From positions 1 to 56,785 of the forward strand of contig JAIPJY010000046.1 of the NCBI GenBank assembly GCA_021733925.1: DNA of 56,785 nucleotides, in the 5' to 3' direction. Below are positions 18,735-26,775 of the stretch, piece after piece (position 1 is the first letter of the stretch; every line of letters begins with the position of its first letter). Under the pieces are notes generated by a model, which saw nothing but the letters and a program-made list of their open reading frames with translations, ran no database searches and was not told where the DNA came from. The DNA comes from Prosthecobacter sp. (GTDB lineage: Bacteria; Verrucomicrobiota; Verrucomicrobiia; Verrucomicrobiales; Verrucomicrobiaceae). Position numbers and translations under genes: made by a program.

Positions 18735-19310
18735 ATGCACACACTTCTCGCCTTCATCACCGGATCCAATCTGCTCTGGGCCGGACTGCTCTTTGGTTTC
18801 ATCTTTGGCGTGCTGCTGCATCGCGGCGGCGTCACGGACTTCAATGTCATTGTGAAGCAGTTTCTGTTTCGCGACTTCACCGTGCTCAAGGTCATGTTCA
18901 CCGCCATCGTCGTCGGTGGTGTGGGCCTGTTCATCCTGCATGGGCAGGAGCTGTCCAACTGGCACATCAAACCCGCCCACATGCTCGCAGTCATTCTCGG
19001 CGCGCTGCTCTTTGGCATCGGCATGGTGATCTACGGTTACTGCCCCGGCACGGGCATCGCCGCCATCGCGACCGGCAAGCTGGATGCGCTCGTGGGCTTC
19101 CTGGGAATGCTCGTCGGTGCGGCGGGCTATGCGCTGTGCTACGACTGGATCGCCGCGAACATCCTGCCTGTGGCCGATCTCGGTAAAAAGCGCCTGCCTG
19201 AACTCACCACGCTGCCGGAGTGGGTGTGGTATGCGGGGCTGGTGGTCATGGCGGCCGTTGTCTTTGCGCTCGTCGCACGTTTTGAAAGAACCCCATCCAA
19301 ATCCTCATGA
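18735..19310 (+). CDS. YeeE/YedE-family transporter, half 2
   Basis: 191 residues, about five helices. It has the family signature GYCPGTGIAAIATGKLDAL with its conserved Cys, and FGVLLHRGGVTDF near the N-terminus. It pairs with half 1 as a split transporter and overlaps the start of the reductase gene by 4 bp. Confidence 0.9.
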   Translation: MHTLLAFITGSNLLWAGLLFGFIFGVLLHRGGVTDFNVIVKQFLFRDFTVLKVMFTAIVVGGVGLFILHGQELSNWHIKPAHMLAVILGALLFGIGMVIYGYCPGTGIAAIATGKLDALVGFLGMLVGAAGYALCYDWIAANILPVADLGKKRLPELTTLPEWVWYAGLVVMAAVVFALVARFERTPSKSS

Positions 19311-20980
19311 AACCCCAACGTCTGGTCATCATCGGAGGCGTCGCGGGTGGTGCCAGCGCCGCCGCACGTGCACGCCGCCTGTCCGAAACCTGTGAAATCA
19401 CCCTGCTGGAGCGCGGTCCCCACGTCTCCTTTGCCAACTGCGGCCTGCCTTACTTCGTAGGCGGTGAGATCACGAATGAGGAGGATCTGCTGGTGCAGAC
19501 GCCGAAGAGCCTGCACGCGCGCTTCAACCTCGACGTGCGTGTGCACAGCGAGGTCGTGTCCATTGATCGCGAGGCGAAAGTGGTCAGCGTCCGCGAGCTG
19601 ACGAACGGCCGCGAATACGCCCTGCCCTACGATGCGCTCGTCATTTCCACAGGCGCAGCACCGCTGACCCCGCCGATTCCCGGCATCCAGCGCGAGGGCC
19701 ATTTCGTGGTGCGCAACGTGCCTGACGTGGTGCGGATCAAATCATGGATCAGCGAGACCGAGGACAGCCGGGCCGTGGTGGTCGGCGGCGGTTACATCGG
19801 TTTGGAAATGGCGGAGCAGCTCGTCCGGCATGGCGGTGTCTCCGTTTCACTTGTCGAAGCATTGCCGCAGGTCATGGCGCCGCTCGACCCCGAGATGGCC
19901 GCGTGGCTGCATCTGGAGCTCAAGCAGCATGGCGTCGAGCTTTGCACCGGCAGCGCCGTGGCCGCGTTTGAAGCGCCGACCGACGCTGAACCCGCCCGAG
20001 CCTCCATCGTGGTGCTCAAAGATGGCCGCCGGCTGCCTGCGGATGTTGTAGTGCTCGGCATGGGCGTGAAACCTGAGAGCGCCCTGGCCAAAGCCGCCGG
20101 TCTTGAGATCGGCGGTCGCGGTGGCATCCGCGTGAATGAGCGCATGCAGACAAGCGATCCGGCGATCTATGCCGTCGGCGATGTCGTGGAAGTGCGCGAT
20201 GTCATCACCGGCGAGTGGAGCCTGATCCCGCTGGCAGGTCCGGCGAACCGCCAGGGCCGCATCGCTGCGGACAACATCATGGGCCGCAACTCCGCCTACC
20301 ACGGCACGCAGGGCACGGCCGTGCTGCGACTCTTTGGCCTCACCGCAGGCTGCACGGGCGCGAACGAAAAGACGCTGCGTGCTGCTGGCAGATCCTACCA
20401 GGCGCTGCATCTGCATCCGGCCTCCCATGCGGGCTATTATCCCGGCGCGGAACCCATTGCGATGAAGGTGCTCTTTGACCCGGACACCGGCAGGCTGCTC
20501 GGTGCTCAAGCCGTGGGCCGCGATGGCGTGGACAAGCGCCTCGATGTCCTGGCCACCGCGCTCAAATCCGGCATGACCATGGATGATCTCGCCGAGCTGG
20601 AACTGGCCTATGCGCCGCCGTTTGGCTCCGCCAAAGATCCCGTGAATCTCATCGGCATGGCCGCGCAAAACGTGCTCGCCGGAGATGTGGTGCTCGCGCA
20701 GTGGCATGAGATTGCCACGCTTGATCCTGACAAGACCCTCGTGCTGGACGTGCGCCGGGCCGACGAGCGCGCCAAGGGCTTCATCCCCGGCTCCATGCAC
20801 ATCCCGCTGGATGAACTGCGCGGACGCCTGGACGAACTGCCGAAGGACAAGGAGATCATCGCCTCCTGCCAGAGCGGCCAGCGCAGCTACTTCGCCTGCC
20901 GCATGCTCACGCAGCATGGCTTCAAAGAAGTGCGCAACCTCGCCGGCTCATGGCGTACCTTCAGCACGGCCACCCGCTGA
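19307..20980 (+). CDS. CoA-disulfide/persulfide reductase with C-terminal rhodanese
   Basis: 557 residues. FAD-binding GGVAGGASAAARARR is at the N-terminus and the single redox-active Cys45 lies in FANCGLPYFVGG, typical of CoA-disulfide reductases and NADH:persulfide reductases. An NAD-binding VVGGGYIGLEMAEQL, the dimerisation domain, and a rhodanese domain from about 460 (LDVRRADERAKGF; ASCQSGQRSYF with Cys near 521) complete it. The rhodanese fusion is that of CoADR-Rhd enzymes that reduce polysulfide or persulfide to sulfide. It is cytoplasmic. Confidence 0.92.
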   Translation: MKPQRLVIIGGVAGGASAAARARRLSETCEITLLERGPHVSFANCGLPYFVGGEITNEEDLLVQTPKSLHARFNLDVRVHSEVVSIDREAKVVSVRELTNGREYALPYDALVISTGAAPLTPPIPGIQREGHFVVRNVPDVVRIKSWISETEDSRAVVVGGGYIGLEMAEQLVRHGGVSVSLVEALPQVMAPLDPEMAAWLHLELKQHGVELCTGSAVAAFEAPTDAEPARASIVVLKDGRRLPADVVVLGMGVKPESALAKAAGLEIGGRGGIRVNERMQTSDPAIYAVGDVVEVRDVITGEWSLIPLAGPANRQGRIAADNIMGRNSAYHGTQGTAVLRLFGLTAGCTGANEKTLRAAGRSYQALHLHPASHAGYYPGAEPIAMKVLFDPDTGRLLGAQAVGRDGVDKRLDVLATALKSGMTMDDLAELELAYAPPFGSAKDPVNLIGMAAQNVLAGDVVLAQWHEIATLDPDKTLVLDVRRADERAKGFIPGSMHIPLDELRGRLDELPKDKEIIASCQSGQRSYFACRMLTQHGFKEVRNLAGSWRTFSTATR

Positions 20981-20990
20981 TACGAACCTT

Positions 20991-21914
20991 ATGAAAAACA
21001 ACTTCCTGCGTCGTCTCCTGCCCTGGCTTGCAGTCATCGCCGTACTCGGATTGGCGTTCTACAAGTTCAAGCCGGCTCCGAAGCCAGTCGAGGAGCCCAG
21101 GCTGAGTCAAGACAGCATCATGCATGAGGTGATGGGCACCGGCACGCTGGAGGCGCGCGTGAAGACGACGGTGAGCGCACGCATTCAAGAGCGGCTGGCA
21201 GAGGTGCTGGTCGATCAGGGAGATGCGGTGAAAGCCGGGCAGTTGCTCGCACGGCTCGACGACGCGGAAATCAAGCAGCAGGTGGCCATCGCGGAGGCTA
21301 CTTTGGCAGCGGCGCGGCAGACAGCGGCGCGAGTGAGCGCGGATCTGGCACGCTCTGAGGCGGTGCTGGCGCAGGCCCGGCTCGAGCACCAGCGCATGAC
21401 CGGCCTGCGAACCTCCAACGCTGTTTCCCAGACGGACGCAGACAAAGCTTCTGAAGCGCTGCATGTGGCGGAGGCTGATCTGAACCGCTCTAACGCGACC
21501 ATCGCCGAGGCGCAGGCCCAGGTGCTGGTGGCGGAAAAGACGCTGCTGTATCGCAAGGAGCAGATGGCCTTCACGGAAATTCGCGCACCTTACGACGGGC
21601 TCATCATCCTGCGCAGTCGCGAACCTGGAGACATGCTCGTGCCAGGGGGCTCATTGATGGAACTCATCTCGCTGGAAGAAATCTGGGTGAGTGCGTGGGT
21701 CGATGAAACTGCCATTTCAAAAATCGCGCCCGGCCAGAAGGCGCGCATCGTTTTCCGTTCCGAAAGCGGCAAAGACTACCCCGGAGTGGTCTCCCGCATC
21801 GGCCGCGAGACAGACCGCGAGACGCGCGAGTTTCTCGTTGATGTGCGTGTGGGCGAACTGCCGAAAAACTGGACCATCGGCCAGCGCGCGGAGGTGTTCA
21901 TCCAGCTGCCATGA
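20991..21914 (+). CDS. HlyD-type adaptor of an ABC exporter
   Basis: 307 residues from the ATG at 20991. An N-terminal anchor helix (LLPWLAVIAVLGLAFYKF), a lipoyl half (VDQGDAVKAGQLLARLDDAE), a long coiled-coil hairpin, and a second half (FTEIRAPYDGLIILRSREPGD) are present. It overlaps the permease by 4 bp, so adaptor, permease and ATPase form a tripartite MacAB/DevBCA-like exporter. No outer-membrane channel gene is nearby. Its placement after the persulfide reductase is unusual and suggests export of a sulfur compound or protein; that is inference. Confidence 0.88.
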   Translation: MKNNFLRRLLPWLAVIAVLGLAFYKFKPAPKPVEEPRLSQDSIMHEVMGTGTLEARVKTTVSARIQERLAEVLVDQGDAVKAGQLLARLDDAEIKQQVAIAEATLAAARQTAARVSADLARSEAVLAQARLEHQRMTGLRTSNAVSQTDADKASEALHVAEADLNRSNATIAEAQAQVLVAEKTLLYRKEQMAFTEIRAPYDGLIILRSREPGDMLVPGGSLMELISLEEIWVSAWVDETAISKIAPGQKARIVFRSESGKDYPGVVSRIGRETDRETREFLVDVRVGELPKNWTIGQRAEVFIQLP

Positions 21915-23125
21915 ACCTCGCCGTCCGCGACATTCGGCACAACTCGGGCCGCTTTGTGTTTACCACGCTGGGCATCGGCCTGCTGCTGATGATCGTGATG
22001 GGCATGGGCGGCATCTATCGTGGTCTCATCTATGAAGCCACCCTGCTGGTGGACCGTGTGGGCGCAGATCTGTGGGTCGTGCAGGGCGGCACACGCGGGC
22101 CGTTTGCGGAGGTCTCGCGGATTTCAGCCAGCCTGGAGGACCGCGTGCGCGCGGTGCCGGGCGTGGCCAATGCACGCCGCTTCGTATCGCACACGATTCA
22201 ACGCGTGCATCAGGGCAGGCCGCTGCGAATGGTGGTGCAGGGCCTTTCGTGGCCGGAGGATCGCGGCGGGTGGATTCCGCTGGTGGCAGGGCGTGCGCTG
22301 CGGCAGGCGCATTATGAAATGATCGCCGATCTGTCACTGCACCTGCCTTTGGGTGAAAAAGTCAGGCTCGGCAAGGATGTCTATGAAGTCGTTGGCCACA
22401 CGCGCGGCATGGTCGGCACCAGTGGCGATGGACTGACTTTTTTCACTGTGAGCGATGCGCTGGCGATTCAATCTGACGTGCCGGGAGAAGCCGTGCGCCT
22501 GGAACGCGCCGCACGACGTGCACGGTTGGAGGACATCGAGATCGGCCGCCTGCAGCCTCTGCTGCTGGATCGCGCTGCCGGCCCCTCCGGCAGCATTCCC
22601 GCGCTGTCGAAGCCGCAGGTCAGCGCCGTGCTTGTGACCTTGCAGCCTGGCGCGGATGCCGCAGCCGTTCGTGCCACGCTCTCGAACTGGCCGGACATCT
22701 CGGTTTTCTCCACTCAGGAGCAAAAGGACCTGCTGCTCTCCGGCATGGTGGACAAGGCGAAGCGCCAGCTCGGCCTTTTCCGCGTTCTCCTGATCATCAT
22801 TTCGACCATCATCATCGCTCTGATCATCTACACGCTCACGCTCGACAAAATTCGCGACATCGCCCTGCTGAAGCTCATTGGCGCCCGCAATGGAGTCATC
22901 GGTGGTCTCATTCTGCAGCAGTCGCTTCTCATGGGCGCTTTTGGTTATGCGCTGGCGTGGGTCATCGGGCAGTTCACGTTCCCCCACTTTCCGCGTCTCG
23001 TCGTCGTGGAGCGGTCAGACCTCATGTCACTCGGCTTCATCGTCCTCGTCATCTCCACACTCGCCAGCCTGCTCGGCATCTGGAAAGCCCTGCGCGTGGA
23101 GCCCAACACCGTCCTCTCCGCATGA
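21911..23125 (+). CDS. FtsX-type ABC transporter permease
   Basis: 404 residues. One transmembrane helix lies near the N-terminus (FVFTTLGIGLLLMIVMGMGG), then a large periplasmic domain (about 45-285), and three helices at the C-terminus (LLIIISTIIIALIIYTL; LLMGAFGYALAWVIG; LGFIVLVISTLASLLGIW). This is the four-helix MacB/DevC topology. The motif KLIGARNGVIGGLILQQSLLMG is the FtsX coupling region. Overlaps both neighbours by 4 bp. Confidence 0.9.
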   Translation: MNLAVRDIRHNSGRFVFTTLGIGLLLMIVMGMGGIYRGLIYEATLLVDRVGADLWVVQGGTRGPFAEVSRISASLEDRVRAVPGVANARRFVSHTIQRVHQGRPLRMVVQGLSWPEDRGGWIPLVAGRALRQAHYEMIADLSLHLPLGEKVRLGKDVYEVVGHTRGMVGTSGDGLTFFTVSDALAIQSDVPGEAVRLERAARRARLEDIEIGRLQPLLLDRAAGPSGSIPALSKPQVSAVLVTLQPGADAAAVRATLSNWPDISVFSTQEQKDLLLSGMVDKAKRQLGLFRVLLIIISTIIIALIIYTLTLDKIRDIALLKLIGARNGVIGGLILQQSLLMGAFGYALAWVIGQFTFPHFPRLVVVERSDLMSLGFIVLVISTLASLLGIWKALRVEPNTVLSA

Positions 23126-23835
23126 GCGCCCCCGCCGTCGAAGTCCAGCATCTGCGCAAAGTGTATGGCAGCGGCCACACCGAAGTCGTTGCCATCCGCG
23201 ATGCCTCGCTGACCATCGCACGCGGAGAGATCGTCGGCATGCTCGGCCCCAGCGGCTCCGGCAAGTCCACCATCCTCACCGCGATGGCGCTGATCAATCC
23301 TCCCACATCAGGACAGGTGATGATCGGTGGCGCTGCCGTGCTTGATGGTCCGAAGGCGCTCGTCGATCTGCGCGCCTTTCGCCGCCAGCATCTCGGGTTC
23401 GTGTTTCAAAAGGCCAACCTCATCCCCTTTCTCACCGCATTGGAAAACGTGCAGATCGCCCTCGAGGTCAACGACACCGCCCCGAAGGCCGCACGCGCAC
23501 GCGCGATGGAACTGCTCGACTACCTCGGCGTCGGCGAGCGTGCCGGCAACCTGCCCGTCGCCCTCTCCGGTGGCGAGCAGCAGCGTGTCGCCGTGGCCCG
23601 GGCGCTGGCCAACAACCCCAGCCTCATCCTCGCCGACGAACCCACTGCCGCGCTCGACAGCCAGCGCGGACGCCAGGTGATGGAACTCTTTGCCAAAGTC
23701 GCCCACGAGCGCAACGCAGGCGTCCTCGTCGTGACCCACGATCACCGCACGCTCGATGTCTTTGACCGCATCGTGGATGTAGAAGATGGCATGATCCACG
23801 AGCGCCCGCCTTCTCAACCCGTCCAATCCTCCTGA
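23122..23835 (+). CDS. ABC transporter ATP-binding protein
   Basis: 237 residues from the ATG at 23122. Walker A GPSGSGKST, signature [15 protein letters not shown], Walker B LILADEPTAALD and the switch His in VVTHDHR are all present. It is of the LolD/MacB class and closest in position to the FtsX permease, with which it overlaps. Last gene of the run that begins with arsR2 (16906-23835), in which most spacings are under 30 bp or overlapping. Confidence 0.93.
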   Translation: MSAPAVEVQHLRKVYGSGHTEVVAIRDASLTIARGEIVGMLGPSGSGKSTILTAMALINPPTSGQVMIGGAAVLDGPKALVDLRAFRRQHLGFVFQKANLIPFLTALENVQIALEVNDTAPKAARARAMELLDYLGVGERAGNLPVALSGGEQQRVAVARALANNPSLILADEPTAALDSQRGRQVMELFAKVAHERNAGVLVVTHDHRTLDVFDRIVDVEDGMIHERPPSQPVQSS

Positions 23836-23860
23836 AGCGCATCCCCGCGCTCCTCTGACG

Positions 23861-23947
23861 TCCCGCCTCGCTCAGCTTCACGCCGGAGGCTCTGCCGTCT
23901 TTGATCAGTGCCAAGGCCGCGATGTCCTGCAGCCCGTGGGTGTTTAC
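23861..23947 (-). pseudogene. Thioredoxin gene fragment with internal deletion
   Basis: The minus strand reads VNTHGLQDIAALALIKDGRA and continues for a few codons. This matches the C-terminal half of the thioredoxin at 34,768-35,226 (VNTDERQDIA, then FALIKDGKV). At DNA level the two agree well except that 27 bases present in the intact gene are missing here. No start, WCGPC or stop context is left. It lies in the 368-base gap 23836-24203, where I see nothing else. Confidence 0.6.
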
Positions 23948-24203
23948 CCCATATCAAATTTCACGGGTCGGACATATTTTGGGTGGGTTTGCAAGGTGGC
24001 AGACCACCGCACGAACCGACCATGAAACCGCCATCTCCATCACAGCTCGCCCGCCGCTGGGAACCTGTTTTACCCCATCGCCTGCGGAAGTGCCGTAGGT
24101 GATTGGCACCGCAAGATTGGCCCAGCATTGCACCGCGACGGCAAGTCTCCGGCTAGCATCTTTACCCAATCATCAGCGAGTACAACCGAAACCGAATCTT
24201 ACC

Positions 24204-24548
24204 ATGAACACCGCCACCACCGAACACGCCAAAGACAAACTGGATCATGCCAGTTGGAAAAGCGACCACGCCGCGTGGTCTGCCGATCACAAGGAAGCCG
24301 CCGCCATCTTGAAACGCGCGCAGGAAGAGCTCGCGAGTCACGAGTCGAGCATCCGCGCATATGAGGCGGAGATCGCCGCACACGAACACGAGATTGCCGA
24401 CCACGAGAAAGCAGGCAACGCGCCCACTTCGGCACACCAGCACGCGGAAGCAGACCATGCGCAACAGAAGCAACTGCACGAGGCGACCAAAGCGCATCAC
24501 GAGCGGATCATGCAGGCGCTGCACGCGCTTGATGCCGCGCTGAAGTGA
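24204..24548 (+). CDS. Small His-rich coiled-coil protein, unknown
   Basis: 114 residues from the ATG at 24204; no signal peptide. It is almost wholly Ala, Glu, Lys, His and Asp, predicted to be helical, with repeated short segments such as HAAWSADHKEAAA, EIAAHEHEIADHEKA and HQHAEADHAQQKQLHEA. His recurs at about every third to fourth position, on one helix face, suggesting metal binding or charge-mediated assembly. I recognise no family. It precedes the flavoprotein gene by 87 bases and may be co-expressed. Confidence 0.65.
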   Translation: MNTATTEHAKDKLDHASWKSDHAAWSADHKEAAAILKRAQEELASHESSIRAYEAEIAAHEHEIADHEKAGNAPTSAHQHAEADHAQQKQLHEATKAHHERIMQALHALDAALK

Positions 24549-24635
24549 CCGGCTTTGCCGAAAATCGCAGGTCGGGACAGGAGCAACCTGGGCCGCCTCG
24601 AGTCTCCAACTGAAACCATCCAACCGTCCAACGTC

Positions 24636-26093
24636 ATGGCTAAAACTGTCATTCTAGGAGCTGGCATCGCCGGCCACACCGCCGCAACTTTGCTGCGCAA
24701 AAAAGTCGGCCACAGCCATGAGATTGTCGTCATCTCCCCTGAGCCGGAGTGGAACTGGATTCCCTCCAACATCTGGGTGGGCGTGGGCTCGATGGAGCGG
24801 CGCGAAGTGGTCTTTCCGCTCGCGCCCGTGTATGCGCGGCAGGGCATTGAGTTCAGGCAGGGGCGGGCGACTGTCATCCGGCCGGAAGGCACTGAAGAAC
24901 TTCCCAGGCCGCATGTCGAATACACCGCTTCCGGAGCCGCGACCGAGGCGCCCCCTGGCCGTGAAACCTACGACTACCTGATCAACGCCACCGGTCCGAA
25001 ACTCAACTTTGGCGCGACACCTGGACTCGGGCCGCACGGAGGCCACAGCTGGTCCGTCTGCACCGCCGATCATGCCGTCGAGGCAGCCCGCGCCTTCCGC
25101 GCGAGCATCGACCGCATGAAGCGCGGGGAAAACCAAACGCTGGTCATCGGCATGGGGCACGGCACCTGCACCTGCGAGGGTGCCGCCTTTGAGTACGTAT
25201 TCAATGTCGAGCATGAGCTGCGCCGCCACAAGGTGCGCGAACGTGCGCGAATCATTTTCCTGACCAACGAAAACGAACTCGGAGACTTCGGCATGGGCGG
25301 GCTGCACCTCAAGCGCGGCGGCTACGTGACCCCCAGCCGTCTCTTTGCAGAATCGCTCTTCGTGGAGCGCGGCGTCGAGTGGATCAACCGTGCGCACGTC
25401 CAGCAAGTCAGCGCCGGCAGGCTCGCCTATGAGACCGTCGAGGGATTGGAACGCGAAATCGCGTTCGACTTTGCCATGCTCCTCCCACCCTTTCGCGGCG
25501 TGGGGCTGGCGGCCGTCAATCGCGCCGGGACTGACATCGCGGCGCAGCTCTTTGCTCCGAACGGCTTCATGCGTGTCGATGCCGACTACACGGAGCGTCC
25601 TTTTGAAGAGTGGTCCCCGCGCGACTGGCCGGCCACCTACCAGAACCCTACCTATGCCAATGTCTTCGCCGCAGGCATTGCCTTTGCGCCGCCGCATGCG
25701 GTCTCCCGCCCACTCCGCTCGCCCAAGGGCACCCTCGTCGCGCCCGCCGTCCCGCGCACGGGCATGACCGCCGGCATCATGGGCCGCACGGTGGCCTTCT
25801 CCATTGCCGACCGCATCCGCCATGGTGGCGAGTCCCCGCTGCATCGTGCCCCCTTTGCCACTATGGGAGCCGCCTGCGTCGCCTCCGCTGGCAAAGGACT
25901 GCTCAGCGGCACGGCGGCCACCATAACCCTGTATCCGCTCGTTCCGGACTACGAGCATTACGAGTTCGGCCGGGACCTCGCCTACACCACGGGGGAAATC
26001 GGCCTGGCCGGGCACTGGCTCAAACATCTTCTGCACCACATGTTCATCTACAAGGCCAAATGTCTCCCCTTCTGGTCATTGATTCCCGAGTGA
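24636..26093 (+). CDS. Sulfide:quinone-oxidoreductase-like flavoprotein 1
   Basis: 485 residues from the ATG at 24636. FAD-binding VILGAGIAGHTAATLLRKK opens the protein. Cys142 (SVCTAD) and Cys178/Cys180 (GHGTCTCEGAAFEY) are candidate redox Cys. The tail has PDYEHYEFGRDLAYTTGE and a hydrophobic C-terminus GLAGHWLKHLLHHMFIYKAK suited to monotopic membrane attachment, as in SQR enzymes. It is longer than usual SQRs (about 400-430). It probably oxidises sulfide or a persulfide to feed the quinone pool, but the Cys spacing is not classic, so the substrate is uncertain. Confidence 0.8.
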   Translation: MAKTVILGAGIAGHTAATLLRKKVGHSHEIVVISPEPEWNWIPSNIWVGVGSMERREVVFPLAPVYARQGIEFRQGRATVIRPEGTEELPRPHVEYTASGAATEAPPGRETYDYLINATGPKLNFGATPGLGPHGGHSWSVCTADHAVEAARAFRASIDRMKRGENQTLVIGMGHGTCTCEGAAFEYVFNVEHELRRHKVRERARIIFLTNENELGDFGMGGLHLKRGGYVTPSRLFAESLFVERGVEWINRAHVQQVSAGRLAYETVEGLEREIAFDFAMLLPPFRGVGLAAVNRAGTDIAAQLFAPNGFMRVDADYTERPFEEWSPRDWPATYQNPTYANVFAAGIAFAPPHAVSRPLRSPKGTLVAPAVPRTGMTAGIMGRTVAFSIADRIRHGGESPLHRAPFATMGAACVASAGKGLLSGTAATITLYPLVPDYEHYEFGRDLAYTTGEIGLAGHWLKHLLHHMFIYKAKCLPFWSLIPE

Positions 26094-26114
26094 TCGCCAC
26101 CCGCCTCACCCACC

Positions 26115-26303
26115 ATGAAACCCACCGACATCAGCAGTCCCGTCGCCTACGCCACCGTTCCCACCCCGCTCACGCGATTCTGGCGGACGTTTGCGCCCTA
26201 CCAGCTTCTGCGCTTTTGTGTGATCAACGTGAAAATGCTGCGCCTGATTTTTAAATCACACGCGCCGCCCCCGGACACACTGCCGCAAAAGCCGCGCCAA
26301 TGA
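26115..26303 (+). CDS. Small protein following the SQR-like gene
   Basis: 62 residues, starting 21 bases after the flavoprotein stop. A basic-aromatic middle (FWRTFAPYQLLRFCVINVKMLRLIFKSH) could form an amphipathic membrane-associated helix; one Cys. The tail is Pro-rich. I do not recognise a named family. Its tight position and the clean start argue that it is real and works with the oxidoreductase. Confidence 0.55.
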   Translation: MKPTDISSPVAYATVPTPLTRFWRTFAPYQLLRFCVINVKMLRLIFKSHAPPPDTLPQKPRQ

Positions 26304-26429
26304 ACCGAGCTTCGCTCCAGAGCACCTGAACTCAAGGCGGCTGGATTGTGGAACAGAGAGTAACTTCCTCGCCACAACAGCCATGGGCAAGAAAGCCAAT
26401 CTCGCGCCGCAGACAGCAAGGCCCCAGGA

Positions 26430-26581
26430 GCGCGGAATTTATTCCGCAGCAGGTGGCTCTCGCTGAGGAGGAGCTAGCTTGCCCAACGGCTGGCAAGCAC
26501 GAGCGGGCGCTGAGGCTGCGGAGCTGAAGGGCTGCTCGGAGCCGTGGGTGCTATCGGAGTGCTGCGGAATAAATTCCGCGC
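26430..26581. repeat. MITE-like element with 22 bp terminal inverted repeats
   Basis: The 22-base arm at 26430-26451 (gcgcggaatttattccgc plus agca) is the exact reverse complement of 26560-26581. Each arm is itself a hairpin: gcggaat and attccgc around tt. The 108 bases between are non-coding. The 152 bp total size and lack of ORF fit a miniature inverted-repeat element or paired REP sequence. It fills the 472-base gap 26304-26775, where no gene is seen. Confidence 0.75.
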
Positions 26582-26775
26582 GCCGGGAATGCTTTGGCCT
26601 GTCGTGCTGCTTGGCGCGATGATCCCTCCAATCCGGTGCGGTTGGTGATGGGCTGGGGCGATGTGGCAGTATTCCCAAGACATGACAGTGGAAGTTATTC
26701 GGGAGGCGAGTGTGAAACCCGGCGCACGGCCATGGCGGATATCGGCGGCCCGCGCCCCTCTTGCCCGTGGGCAGG

